Notes: generated by a model not told the origin, from the sequence alone. 64,000 bases of DNA from Planctomycetota bacterium (GCA_018242625.1 JAFEBO010000006.1:124001-188000), one strand, 5' to 3'; counted from the first letter of the stretch, positions 43,662-52,496 are shown. Translations and numbers: made by a program.

Positions 43662-45908
43662 ATGGACATCGACCTGGAAACCTCCGCAGCGAAAGAGTTC
43701 GAGCGGCTTTTCCGCCTGAGCGAAGGCGACCGCCGTGCCGCGGCATCTTTGAATGCGCCGGCCTCGCTCCAACAGCGAACCGAGGCACTGCTCGAAGCCT
43801 ACGACAAGAACATCTCCGATCGCTTCCTCGAGCCCGCCACGACAATCGCCACAGAAGAGTTGCAGCGATGGCTTGGCGAGAATGCGAACTTCGGCATCGA
43901 GCTCCCCGCGGACCAAGTGCCGGCACACTTCGGTGCCTTCGAGATCATCCGCCCCATCTCGCAGGGCGATCTCTGCTCCATCTATCTTGCGGAGCAAGCC
44001 CGCCCCGTTCTTCGCACGGCAGCGATCAAGGTGCTTCATTCAACGGCAAGGCGGCGCGAAACGCTCCGCCGTTTCGACACCGAGCGCCAGGCGATAGCGG
44101 CAATGCGTCATCCAAACATTGCGCAGTTCTATGAGGCCGGCGCATCCGACACGGGCCACGCGTACTTTGCGATGGAATACGTCGATGGGCCGCAGATCAC
44201 GGCGTTCTGCGTCGAACACACACTCGCCCTCCGCGATCGCATCCGCCTTTTCCTGCAGGTCTGCAGCGCAATCGTCCACGCCCATCAGCGCGGCATCCTC
44301 CATCGCGATCTCAAGCCCTCCAACATTCTCGTTGCATTCAATGGCGCAGCCGGCTCACCCCAGGCCAAGGTCATCGACTTCGGTGTCTCCAAAGCCATGG
44401 AAGCAGGCGACGATGCCAAGGCCACCATGACCGGCCAAGTCGTCGGCACGCTCGCGTACATGAGCCCCGAGCAGTTGCGAGGCGATGCCGGCGACGTGGA
44501 CACCCGCGCCGATGTGTTCTCTCTTGGTCTCGTGCTTTTCGAGATGCTAGCGGGGAGTAGCGCATTCCCGGCACAATGCGAACAATCCGGGCCCGCGCCT
44601 CTGCGGCGCGCCGGTGATCCGCCCGCACGCCTCCGCACAGTCAATCCTGAACTCCGCGGCGATCTCGACACTATCGTCGCCAAGGCCACAGCGCTCGACC
44701 CCGAACTTCGATATCCATCAGTGGCCGACTTTGCAAATGATCTCGAACGCTTCCTCAATGGCCGCCCCGTTCTCGCGCGAAATCCCGGCGTCGTCTACAT
44801 CGCGACAAAGTTCGTGAAACGAAACTGGATCGCTAGCTCCGCTGCTGTTCTCGTGCTCGGTGCCGGCGCGTTCGCCGGCATGGCCGTCATGCAAGCCCGC
44901 GTCGAGCGATCCGATCTCGTAATTCAATTTGCTCAGGCAGTGCTCGAAAATCTGCTCGCCACTCAGCGGACCATCGGCGAAAGCCCGAATCGTGAACCCC
45001 AAGCCAGGAGTCTTGCACAAGAGGTACGACAGCTCGATTCGCGGCTGCCCGGTGAACCGCAGGTGCGATCCATGCTGGCGTCCGCCGTAACAGAACTCGG
45101 CTATGTGAACCTCGCCAAAGGGCGGCACGACGAAGCACAGCGCAATTTCGACGAGGCCCTCGCAATCCGGCGCGAACTGGCGGCCATCGGATTCGGCCGG
45201 CTCGGCGGCATGGGCGATCTCTCGCTCGCAATGATCCGCAGCGGCGATGCCGCGAGCGCACGGGGCGATTCAAAACTCCAAGCCGGCTTCTATCGCGAAG
45301 CGTTTGAAATCGACGAACGCGCCGCCGATTTGAACCCAAACGACCGAATGGCACTCAGCAATCTCGGTTGGAGTTGCGAACGCCTGGCAGTGCTCCTCGA
45401 TTCTGCGGATCGCACGCGGCTCGACCTTTTCAATCGCCAACTCGAGATCTTCTCGCGTCTGAATTCGCTCGGCGCCACCGCCGACTCCGAGCACGGTCTG
45501 ACTTCAGGCTACTCCAACCTCGCGCTCACCAGGAAGTACCTCGGCATGCCGTTCACCGAAGAGGCTCAGCAGGCGCTCGCACACGCAAGGGCGGCCGTCG
45601 CCCTCGTGCCGCACGATCGCCACCTGGTTCGTGCGGCACTGAAGGCAAAGTTCATCGTCGCCGAAACGCTCCCCGATCAGCAGGAAAGGGCGAAACATTT
45701 CCTGAGCGCAATACGAGAGACAGAAGCCTTCTGCGATCAGGATCGACAAGACACGATTGGGGAGGAGCAGCTCTTCACCGCGGCGCTTCGCTGCGACGAA
45801 ATGCTGGCCGAATCTGAACTTGACCCGTCGACTTTTCAGGCCATTCGGGAGGCGAAGAAGCGCATCGAATCGCGGCTGGCCACTTCGATCCGCCCGACAA
45901 TGCGGTAG
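43662..45908 (+). CDS. Ser/Thr protein kinase, transmembrane, with C-terminal TPR-like sensor
   Basis: From ATG 43662, with GGAGGGG six bases upstream, the protein has 748 residues. The kinase domain (about 90-380) has the ATP-binding Lys in TAAIKVL, catalytic HRDLKPSN (about 212), VIDFGVSK and MSPEQL. The glycine-rich loop is degenerate (ISQGDLCSIYL, with Ser and Cys replacing the first and third Gly). A membrane helix follows near 390-412. The extracytoplasmic C-terminal part is helical and TPR-like (for example GRHDEAQRNFDEALAIRREL). It is cotranscribed with the sigma factor 43099-43659, an arrangement characteristic of planctomycetes. Confidence 0.93.
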   Translation: MDIDLETSAAKEFERLFRLSEGDRRAAASLNAPASLQQRTEALLEAYDKNISDRFLEPATTIATEELQRWLGENANFGIELPADQVPAHFGAFEIIRPISQGDLCSIYLAEQARPVLRTAAIKVLHSTARRRETLRRFDTERQAIAAMRHPNIAQFYEAGASDTGHAYFAMEYVDGPQITAFCVEHTLALRDRIRLFLQVCSAIVHAHQRGILHRDLKPSNILVAFNGAAGSPQAKVIDFGVSKAMEAGDDAKATMTGQVVGTLAYMSPEQLRGDAGDVDTRADVFSLGLVLFEMLAGSSAFPAQCEQSGPAPLRRAGDPPARLRTVNPELRGDLDTIVAKATALDPELRYPSVADFANDLERFLNGRPVLARNPGVVYIATKFVKRNWIASSAAVLVLGAGAFAGMAVMQARVERSDLVIQFAQAVLENLLATQRTIGESPNREPQARSLAQEVRQLDSRLPGEPQVRSMLASAVTELGYVNLAKGRHDEAQRNFDEALAIRRELAAIGFGRLGGMGDLSLAMIRSGDAASARGDSKLQAGFYREAFEIDERAADLNPNDRMALSNLGWSCERLAVLLDSADRTRLDLFNRQLEIFSRLNSLGATADSEHGLTSGYSNLALTRKYLGMPFTEEAQQALAHARAAVALVPHDRHLVRAALKAKFIVAETLPDQQERAKHFLSAIRETEAFCDQDRQDTIGEEQLFTAALRCDEMLAESELDPSTFQAIREAKKRIESRLATSIRPTMR

Positions 45909-45990
45909 TGCCGCACTGAAAGGACGCTGATCCCCCGGCCCCGCAACAACTTGCGAACTCCGCTGCTTTGGAGTACCTTACATCCACCGT

Positions 45991-47187
45991 ATGGATGTCT
46001 CTTCTCCCACTCTCGCCCTGCTCCGCCTCACGCTTGTCGATGGCCTCGGCCCCGCCACCATCGGCAAGTTGGTTTCTCTCGCCGGCTCGGCGGACGCGGC
46101 ACTCGAACTCTCGCCCGCACAGCTCTCCATGTGCAAAATCGGGGCACAGCGGGCCGCGAAGATGGCGGCCGACATTCGAGATTCGCGCGGTCCCGCGGAA
46201 AACGAAATCGCACTCGCAGACAAGCACGGTGTGCGGCTGGTTTCAGTCGCGGATGACTCATATCCCGCACTTCTCAAGGCCGTTCCGGATCCGCCCCCCA
46301 TCCTTTATTACAAGGGCGACCTGCGAGCGGCCGATCGCTTCGCGCTCGCCATCGTCGGCAGCCGCCGCTGCACCGCCTACGGGCTGGAACAAACCACCCG
46401 TTTCGCGGGCACACTCGCCCGGGCAGGAATCACCATCGTCTCCGGCGGCGCCCGCGGCATCGATACCGCCGCCCATCGCGCCGCGCTCATGAGCGACGGC
46501 CGCACCCTGGCCGTCCTGGGCTGCGGACTTGCGCACGTCTACCCGCCCGAAAACGCCGAACTCTTCGAGAAAATCGCGGGCTCCGGCACTTCGGGAGCGG
46601 TGATCTCCGAGCTCCCCATGGACACGGCGCCCGATCGCCAGAACTTCCCCCGGCGCAATCGCATTATCTCCGCCCTGTCGCTTGGCGTCCTGGTCATCGA
46701 AGCAGGCAAGGGGTCGGGCGCCCTGATCACCGCCGAGCAGGCCGCCGAAGAACACGGGCGCGAAGTCTTTGCTCTCCCCGGCAGGGTCGATTCGCCGGCA
46801 TCGGAAGGGAGCAACGAACTGCTCAAGTCGGGCGGCGCGGGACTCGTCACCGAGCCGGCCGATGTGATCGCGGCACTGGAATCACCCGCCCGCCACCTCG
46901 CCGACGGAACGCACGCCGCCCGGTATCAGATGCCCGCTCAACCCGCCCCCGCGTTCAAACTGGCCCCGGAGCAACACCAGATCCTCGAAGCGCTCGAAAC
47001 CGATCGATCCGCCGACGAACTGGTCGAACTCACCGGCCTGCCCGCTTCCAGCATCCGCTCTCATCTCACCCTGCTCGAGATTTCCAAACGGGTGCAGCGC
47101 GTCGGCTCCCGATTCGCCCGCCGCAACTCCCCCACCCCGCCCGCCGTCCCCACCTCCCCCACCTCCCCCACCTCCCAAAACGCCTGA
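45991..47187 (+). CDS. dprA: DNA-processing protein DprA
   Basis: DprA loads RecA on incoming single-stranded DNA during natural transformation. The 398-residue protein has a helical N-terminal SAM-like region (LVDGLGPATIGKLV), then the Rossmann core ALAIVGSRRCTAYGLEQT and TIVSGGARGIDTAAHRAAL, and ELPMDTAPDRQNFPRRNRII. The C-terminal winged-helix (about 320-375) matches the DprA DML1 region. The last 20 residues are Pro/Thr/Ser-rich and derived from a short repeated CCCCCACCT tract. lexA lies about 560 bp downstream on the same strand. Confidence 0.95.
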   Translation: MDVSSPTLALLRLTLVDGLGPATIGKLVSLAGSADAALELSPAQLSMCKIGAQRAAKMAADIRDSRGPAENEIALADKHGVRLVSVADDSYPALLKAVPDPPPILYYKGDLRAADRFALAIVGSRRCTAYGLEQTTRFAGTLARAGITIVSGGARGIDTAAHRAALMSDGRTLAVLGCGLAHVYPPENAELFEKIAGSGTSGAVISELPMDTAPDRQNFPRRNRIISALSLGVLVIEAGKGSGALITAEQAAEEHGREVFALPGRVDSPASEGSNELLKSGGAGLVTEPADVIAALESPARHLADGTHAARYQMPAQPAPAFKLAPEQHQILEALETDRSADELVELTGLPASSIRSHLTLLEISKRVQRVGSRFARRNSPTPPAVPTSPTSPTSQNA

Positions 47188-47293
47188 AGGCTTGGCTCCG
47201 ACGGTCAAAAGGGCCTTCCAGCAGCCTACCGGCCGGTTTTTGGTAAAAATATGGTATTTTGACGCAAATGCGGGCGGATTCGGGAAATAACAC

Positions 47294-47322
47294 TTGACGG
47301 AGGGCGTTCGGTACCTTATCTT
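47294..47322 (+). promoter_or_regulatory. Candidate lexA promoter
   Basis: TTGACG (47294-47299), a 17-bp spacer and TATCTT (47317-47322) form a good sigma-70-type promoter for the rightward lexA transcript. An inverted repeat flanks the -10, which suits repression. Confidence 0.6.
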
Positions 47323-47331
47323 ATACCGAAC
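47306..47331. promoter_or_regulatory. Candidate LexA operator: GTTCGGT-N12-ACCGAAC
   Basis: Perfect 7-bp arms GTTCGGT (47306-47312) and ACCGAAC (47325-47331) are separated by 12 bases and centred on the -10 of the lexA promoter. LexA autorepression through such a palindrome is general; the exact site differs from the GAAC-N4-GTTC and GTTC-N7-GTTC types, so the assignment is inferred. Confidence 0.5.
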
Positions 47332-47747
47332 AACAGGCCCGAATTTTGATCGGATTACCGCTCGAAAACCGATCAAACGGAGCATGACGAACGCCTCATC
47401 AGCCGTGCTTCGGATGGGTCCTGGTGGAGAATTCGTGGCAGACTACAGCCCGCGCCGAGCCGGCGCGACAAGTCTGCGGCGGATTCAGCGTCCGGTCTTT
47501 TCGCCCGGCCAACCGCCGCGCGATGAGGATTGTCTGAGTCGCTACCTCCCCTCGGCGGTGGGCGATGAAGAACTGAGTGCGGCTTCCCGGCTGGCAAACT
47601 GGTGCCTCGCCGCGAAGCTGGTGGGAGAGATCGGCCGGGCTCTTCTGGGCCTGGCAGCGGGTTCTTCGGGCCCAGTCGCGGCAACCTCGGGGGTTCGCGA
47701 CGAAGCCGGGGAGGACTCTGTCGCTCGTTATCGGGGAGAAATTCGCT

Positions 47748-48377
47748 ATGAACCTGAACCTGACACCCAAGCAGCTCCGCATCCTTCAGCTCATTCGCGA
47801 CTGGCGCGTCCGTCGGGGCTATTCCCCGACCATGCAGGAGCTTGCCGACGAAATCGGCGTCAGCAAGGTCACGGTGTTCGAGCACGTCGAAGCACTTATC
47901 AAGAAGGGCGCCCTGGTTCGAGAGCCCAACAAGGCTCGCTCTTTGTCGATCGCTGACGGCATCGCGGTGCCGGACGAGGCCCGCCCCCTGCGCTTCCCGC
48001 TGGTCGGCCGCATCGCCGCCGGCCATCCGATCGAGCGCGTCGAAAACGCCGACGAGATCGACCTGGCCGACATGCTCGTGGCAAAGACCCAGAAGGGTCA
48101 GGAATCCACCTTCGCCCTCAAGGTCGAAGGCGACTCCATGCGGGACGAGGGCATCCTCGACGGCGACTTCGTGCTGATCGAGCGCACCCAGCTCGCACAG
48201 AACGGCGACCGCGTGGTGGCTCTGCTGCCGGACGGCTCGACCACGCTGAAGACCTTCTATAAGGAAGACGATCACATCCGTCTCCAGCCCGCCAACCCAG
48301 CCTTTGAGCCCATCCGCGTCCGGTTCTGCCAGGTGCAGGGCGTGGTCAAGGCCGTGGTTCGCCGTTACGGACGGTAA
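47748..48377 (+). CDS. lexA: LexA repressor, self-cleaving
   Basis: LexA represses SOS genes and self-cleaves when RecA is activated. From ATG 47748 (MNLNLTPKQLRILQLI) it has 209 residues. The winged-helix DNA-binding domain covers about residues 1-70 (SPTMQELADEIGVSKVTVFE). The cleavage bond is Ala91-Gly92 in RIAAGHP, the catalytic Ser130 in VEGDSM and Lys168 in STTLKTFY, all intact. The C-terminus continues QGVVKAVVRRYGR. A GGGGAGAA lies about nine bases before the start. It is preceded by a strong promoter with an operator-like palindrome and a leader of about 420 bases. Confidence 0.96.
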   Translation: MNLNLTPKQLRILQLIRDWRVRRGYSPTMQELADEIGVSKVTVFEHVEALIKKGALVREPNKARSLSIADGIAVPDEARPLRFPLVGRIAAGHPIERVENADEIDLADMLVAKTQKGQESTFALKVEGDSMRDEGILDGDFVLIERTQLAQNGDRVVALLPDGSTTLKTFYKEDDHIRLQPANPAFEPIRVRFCQVQGVVKAVVRRYGR

Positions 48378-48431
48378 CCGGCCCCCGGGTTCGCAACACC
48401 ATCAGCGACCGGCCGCCGTACCTTCCTGCTG

Positions 48432-49394
48432 GTGGAAACTCGCCCCGGATCTCAACCCGGACTGACCGTCGCCCGTCTGCAGCGACTCGCCCGACTTCTG
48501 CAGGGCGCCGTCCGCTCGGATCTGGCGATCGATTTCCTCAACGCCACAAGCGCTCTGCCCTGGGTTCAGCCACGCAAGCTCTATCAGGATCCCGAAACCA
48601 AAGCACTCTACCCGTCCTCCGCGATCGCCACTCTGCCGGCCGAACGCCGCTGGAAGTTGGTGAGCAGAACTTTCGAAGAACGCGATTTCTACGAAGGCCG
48701 GTACGGTCAGCCCATCGCCTACGCGGCATTTGTCGATGCCCTCGCCGAATTGGGAGTCGCCTCTCTTTCCGGAAAGTCCGTCATCGACATCGGATACGCC
48801 TCGATCCTCCAGCTGCGACTCATGGCCTGCCTGGGCGCCCGCGTTGTTGGACTCGAGACCGACAGGTTCCCTCACGCTCTCTACGGATTCGAGGGTGATT
48901 GCGGACCCGTCCGCCCCGTGCGCGGCAGGACCATCGACCGGTCGCACGAAGGTTCGGTCCAACTGGTGCGCGGCCGATTCGGAACCGACTGGTCCCCGCC
49001 GCCCGCCACGGTCGACCTCCTTCTCAGCCGCAACACGCTCAAGCAGGGCTACGTGCATCCGCACAAGGACCACTCCCACGAACCCAACGTGCGCCTGGGT
49101 CTCTCCGACAAAGCTTTTCTCGACGCCGCTCGCCAGGCTCTCGCGAAGGGTGGCATCTTCGCCATCTACAACACGTTTGACCCCCGCGACACCGGGCCCG
49201 GCGCCGACGGCACCTCGCCCTTTGCTGCGGAACAGTTCGCCCAATCGGGATTCGAGCTCATGCATTTCAATCACCCCGACGATGCCCGCTTCCGGAGCCT
49301 GGTGGACATCCTCCGCACCGCGGGAACCGAGCTGGCGGGAACTGTCGCGGCCGAAGCGCCGCGCGCGCTGTTCACGGCCGCGCGAGCGGTTTAA
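48432..49394 (+). CDS. SAM-dependent methyltransferase-like protein
   Basis: The frame starts with GTG at 48432 and encodes 320 residues. A Rossmann-type SAM motif I is visible as GKSVIDIGYASILQLRLMAC with the acidic strand end VVGLETDRF, and a motif IV region as ATVDLLLSRNTLKQGYVHPH. A C-terminal FAIYNTFDPRD strand follows. Such proteins methylate small molecules, lipids or proteins. The Gly-rich turn is DIGYAS rather than the common DxGxGxG, and the substrate is unknown. It lies 54 bp after lexA on the same strand and may be cotranscribed with it. Confidence 0.7.
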   Translation: METRPGSQPGLTVARLQRLARLLQGAVRSDLAIDFLNATSALPWVQPRKLYQDPETKALYPSSAIATLPAERRWKLVSRTFEERDFYEGRYGQPIAYAAFVDALAELGVASLSGKSVIDIGYASILQLRLMACLGARVVGLETDRFPHALYGFEGDCGPVRPVRGRTIDRSHEGSVQLVRGRFGTDWSPPPATVDLLLSRNTLKQGYVHPHKDHSHEPNVRLGLSDKAFLDAARQALAKGGIFAIYNTFDPRDTGPGADGTSPFAAEQFAQSGFELMHFNHPDDARFRSLVDILRTAGTELAGTVAAEAPRALFTAARAV

Positions 49395-49483
49395 CCCGGG
49401 CGGTCGCACTCCCGTCGCGTCCGAAAACACAGCGAAACTGGATCGCCGCGCAGTCCGGGCCGATGCCACCGCAGAGGTGCATC

Positions 49484-49945
49484 GTGAGGAACCTTCTTCC
49501 CGTCGTCCTGATTCCCTGCGCAACCCTTTTCTCCTGCGGCAAGCAGGAAGCGCAGGCGCCGCAGCCTCCCAAGTACGTTCAGGAACAGCAGAGCCGGGTC
49601 GCCGCTTTCAAGGCCGGCCGCGGACTGGAAGAAAAGCCGATAGCCAAACTGTCCATCAACGACCAGCTCGCGTCCGAACTGCGGCGCGTGCGTGCGGCGG
49701 TCTCGCAGTATGCGCAGGGCACGCAGTCCTTCCCCTGGAGACCCGGTCAGGCGGCCGGCGATCAGTGGAACCCGCTCAATCTTGCGGCACTCCCCGCCAA
49801 CCCCCTCTCGCCGGAACGGGCAAAGTACCGGCTGATCGAGATCGATCGCAAGGGCGTGACCGGATCGGTCGCCGACCCCAACGAGGCCGGCTGGGTCTGG
49901 AACAGCGCCGACGGCAAACTCTTCGCGGCGGGCAGCGACGAGTGA
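49484..49945 (+). CDS. Lipoprotein with pseudopilin-like C-terminal strand pair
   Basis: The GTG at 49484 has GAGG upstream. The N-terminus MRNLLPVVLIPCATLFSCGKQ has a lipoprotein signal with a lipobox Cys (LFSC), giving 153 residues. After a helical segment, the C-terminal part (YRLIEIDRKGVTGSVADPNE, then AGWVWNSADGKLFAA) resembles the beta-strand end of type II/IV pseudopilins, which typically ends in a W-x-N-x-x-x-G strand. Function is unknown; an anchored minor-pilin-like partner is possible. It converges with ispD with no gap. An ATG upstream at 49463 would give a longer, less typical leader. Confidence 0.6.
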   Translation: MRNLLPVVLIPCATLFSCGKQEAQAPQPPKYVQEQQSRVAAFKAGRGLEEKPIAKLSINDQLASELRRVRAAVSQYAQGTQSFPWRPGQAAGDQWNPLNLAALPANPLSPERAKYRLIEIDRKGVTGSVADPNEAGWVWNSADGKLFAAGSDE

Positions 49946-50773
49946 TCAGAACCGCTTGTGCGCCGGGCGCTCTTCGGGCCCCCGAAGCCCCATGACCGCA
50001 CGCACCAGCGCAAGGTCGGATGATCTCGTGATCTTGATGTTCCGGGCGTCGCCGGGCGCGATCACGACCTTTCTTCCCTTGCCCTCCGCCTCGAACATCG
50101 CTTCAACAAGCGCCGAGTCGTCGGTGCTGGCAAGGTTGCTCTGCGCATATGCCGCCCGGAGCACATCCGCCTCGAACACCTGCGGCGTCTGCACCGCGAA
50201 AAGCCCGGTTCTTTCGACAGTCCGTTCGACCACCACCGTCTTTTCGTCCGCCGGCGCAGCCCCGAGGATGGCCGCGAGCGGATCGGCCGGACGGGCGGGA
50301 GCTTCTGAATTCGTTCCCTTCTTGAGAGTGTCGGCAACTTCAACGGCGGGTATAACCGCGGGGTGGTAGCGCGCCAGTTCGAAAACCCGGTCGATCAGTT
50401 CGAGCGGCACACCCGGCCGCGCCGCGTCGTGCACCGCGATGTGCGTGACCTTTTCACCTCCGACCTGGTTCGGAACAGCCGCCAGCGCCGCCTGGACCGT
50501 CTGCCAGCGATGATCCCTGCCGCCCCTGACCAGAGTTGCCCCAAGCAGGCCGAGGCGATCGCCATGTCGCGATTTGAATTCGGCGAACTCCGCGTCATCT
50601 CCCGGCCCGGCGACGACAATGACCCGCACGTCATCGTGCTTGGAAAACGCCTCAACGCTGCGCTGAAGCACGGGCTTGCCGCCCAGATCCTCGTCGAGCT
50701 TGGATCGTCCCCCGCCCGATCCGACATACCTCCGCGATGACCCGGCGGCGGCGATGATGACGGCGATGAGCAT
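49946..50773 (-). CDS. ispD: 2-C-methyl-D-erythritol 4-phosphate cytidylyltransferase
   Basis: IspD activates MEP with CTP in the third step of the MEP pathway. From ATG 50773 the protein has 275 residues. The nucleotide-binding signature is VIIAAAGSSRRYVGSGGGRS with the following KLDEDLGGKPVLQRSVEAF, then VTHIAVHDAARPGVPLELID, and ATVPAVEVADTLKK-like and GLFAVQTPQVFEADVL segments. It lies 20 bp downstream of the anti-sigma gene in the same direction, so sigma, anti-sigma and ispD may be one transcript. No clear ribosome-binding site was seen. Confidence 0.95.
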   Translation of the reverse strand: MLIAVIIAAAGSSRRYVGSGGGRSKLDEDLGGKPVLQRSVEAFSKHDDVRVIVVAGPGDDAEFAEFKSRHGDRLGLLGATLVRGGRDHRWQTVQAALAAVPNQVGGEKVTHIAVHDAARPGVPLELIDRVFELARYHPAVIPAVEVADTLKKGTNSEAPARPADPLAAILGAAPADEKTVVVERTVERTGLFAVQTPQVFEADVLRAAYAQSNLASTDDSALVEAMFEAEGKGRKVVIAPGDARNIKITRSSDLALVRAVMGLRGPEERPAHKRF

Positions 50774-50793
50774 CGCCAAAAGTAGCAGGGAAA

Positions 50794-51828
50794 CTACCTG
50801 CCGGTGGGACGCTTGCCGTACTCGAGAAGGAGCGGCAGCTTGATCCGCGGAGTCCACTCCGAAGCGGGCTTGGTCCACCAGACGACATCCGAAGCGGTGG
50901 CGGGTGCGCCCGGATCGGCCTCCCGGGCAAAGGACGAGAGCTTCTCGACCCGCTCAAAGACAACCGTGGCGGAAGTCTCCTTCTCGATGTCATCCCGGAA
51001 GGACTGAAAGGCCGCTGCCGTTGGCGCGACAGACAGGGTTGCCTCCTGCAGCGTGGCCGTGCTGGGCGTCGGCTTTGTCGGACCGGGAGACTCGGAAGCA
51101 AAGGTGCGGTCGATCGGCCATGGGTTTGCCGCAACAGCCGCGATCGAGGCGGGCGGACCGGGCATAAGCCGCCAGGACGACCGGCGAGTGGCGGTGAGCG
51201 CGCTGAGCCTTTCCTGGTCGCGCGTCGGTGAATCGGTGACCAGGCGAACCGCAAGGACACCGCGCTGGGCCCAGATTACGGCGGTTGCGGCGTCGCGCGT
51301 CTGAGTTGATTCGGGCGATGCGGCCAGCTGCACCGGCGCCTCCTGCACGCGCGGCGGCGTGACCTGAACTTCGGCCGGCTTTGGATCAGGCAGGATGGCC
51401 CATGAAGGGGTTGTGCTCGGGCCCGAGGGTGAGGCGATTCCCCCCGTCCGTCCGCCGGGGCTTGGCCTGAACGCGATCCACGTCACTCCGGCCAGGAGCG
51501 CAAGGCAGGCCGCAATGGGAACCGCCCGGCGCCAGGCCCGCGTCGTTGGCATTGATCGCCCCAAGTCCGCACGCGCGATCGGGATTGGACGCCCGTTGGC
51601 GAGCTGGGCCAGGGCTTCTCGATCAAACTCGTCGGCCAGTGCTTGGGAAAGCCTGGACGCAACACGCGGCGGGAGCGGGCGCGCGAAGTCAGCTTTCAAA
51701 GCTCCCCGAAGCGCCGCGCGGTCCTGACGCATCGCGCGAATCTGCGAAGACTCCGCCAAGAGGCCGTCCGACTCGATCGCATCGAGCAGGCTCTCGTCGT
51801 CAGCGGGGTTGGGACCAGAACGGCTCAT
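50794..51828 (-). CDS. Probable membrane anti-sigma factor
   Basis: The 344-residue protein has a hydrophilic N-terminal domain (about 1-95), a single membrane helix (AVPIAACLALLAGVTWIAF, about residues 103-121) and a long, Pro/Thr/Ala-rich extracytoplasmic part. Its start overlaps the stop of the ECF sigma gene by four bases (ATGA), and the topology is that of ECF anti-sigma factors. The zinc-binding HxxxCxxC motif of the ZAS family is absent, so assignment rests on context and topology. The C-terminal domain has no recognised fold. What signal it senses is unknown. Confidence 0.72.
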   Translation of the reverse strand: MSRSGPNPADDESLLDAIESDGLLAESSQIRAMRQDRAALRGALKADFARPLPPRVASRLSQALADEFDREALAQLANGRPIPIARADLGRSMPTTRAWRRAVPIAACLALLAGVTWIAFRPSPGGRTGGIASPSGPSTTPSWAILPDPKPAEVQVTPPRVQEAPVQLAASPESTQTRDAATAVIWAQRGVLAVRLVTDSPTRDQERLSALTATRRSSWRLMPGPPASIAAVAANPWPIDRTFASESPGPTKPTPSTATLQEATLSVAPTAAAFQSFRDDIEKETSATVVFERVEKLSSFAREADPGAPATASDVVWWTKPASEWTPRIKLPLLLEYGKRPTGR

Positions 51829-52427
51829 CGGGGCGGACTTTCCATCGATTCGCGAAGCGCTTTGCGGGCACGAAAGAGGCGGCTCTTGACCGTCCCGACT
51901 GCAACACCGAGCATCTCGGCGATCTGTTCGTACTCCAGATCGTGCCCGTCTCGAAGAAGCAGGATCGCCCGGGCCTCGGCATCGAGCGCTCCGAGAGCCT
52001 CGAGAACCCTTTCGCGATCCTCTGCCTGTTCGACGCGCCGCGCCGTGGTTTGTTCCCGGCTTTCCAGTCGCTCGCCGGACGGGGTTTGGTCGGTTCCCGG
52101 ACCGGGCGCTTCCAGGCTCTGATGCCGCCGGAGTTTCTCGGAACGTGCGCGAGTCAGGCAGACATTGATCGCGATGCGTGTCAGCCAGGTTGAAAACCGC
52201 GATCGCTCGTCGAACGTGCCGATCGCCCGCACAGCGCGCAGCAGCGTGTCCTGCGCCGCATCGGCCGCCGCATCTTCACTGCCCAGCATTCGCAGGCACA
52301 TCCGGTAGGTCCGCTGCTGATGCATCTGGAGGAGCTTCGCCAGCGCCGAAGCCTTCCCCGCCCGCGCCTCGTGTGCCAGCCGGGACTCCCCGGTTTGCTG
52401 CTGATCAGGTTCGCGCGACGGCGGCAT
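51825..52427 (-). CDS. ECF RNA polymerase sigma factor
   Basis: This 200-residue ECF sigma factor begins MPPSREPDQQQTG. Region 2 contains RTYRMCLRMLGSEDAAADAA then QDTLLRAVRAIGTF, with a DERSRFSTWLTRIAINVCL segment. Region 4 is LDAEARAILLLRDGHDLEYE then QIAEMLGVAVGTVKSRLFRARKAL, the usual HTH. It overlaps the membrane anti-sigma gene, and ispD follows. ECF factors control envelope-stress regulons; here the target set is unknown. A GGAAAC at about 52471-52476 lies upstream but without an obvious matching -10. Confidence 0.94.
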   Translation of the reverse strand: MPPSREPDQQQTGESRLAHEARAGKASALAKLLQMHQQRTYRMCLRMLGSEDAAADAAQDTLLRAVRAIGTFDERSRFSTWLTRIAINVCLTRARSEKLRRHQSLEAPGPGTDQTPSGERLESREQTTARRVEQAEDRERVLEALGALDAEARAILLLRDGHDLEYEQIAEMLGVAVGTVKSRLFRARKALRESMESPPR

Positions 52428-52496
52428 GACACGATGCTATCGATGATGCGGGGCGCAAAGCGAGCGGGGCGTTTCCGCCGGCGCTCACGTGTGTTC

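Larger units (their letters stand above)
47188..47747. other. 560-bp region upstream of lexA: promoter, operator-like palindrome, long leader
   Basis: No credible gene was found. A frame beginning at 47384 (MTNASSAVLRMG) would run 200 bp into lexA in another frame and is unlikely to be real. The left part holds a palindrome AAAATA-TGG-TATTTT (47246-47260) in an AT-rich patch. To its right are the TTGACG-TATCTT promoter and the GTTCGGT/ACCGAAC inverted repeat. About 420 bases of transcribed but untranslated leader then precede lexA. Confidence 0.4.

Noticed and set aside
47100..47187. Repeated CCCCCACCT tract at the end of dprA as a mobile or CRISPR-like repeat
   Set aside because: Only a short tandem low-complexity tract encoding a Pro/Thr/Ser tail; no spacers or terminal repeats.
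47294..47956. Open frame in the lexA leader that runs into lexA
   Set aside because: It overlaps lexA by about 200 bp in another frame, has no good ribosome-binding site at its ATG (47384) and no recognisable domain.
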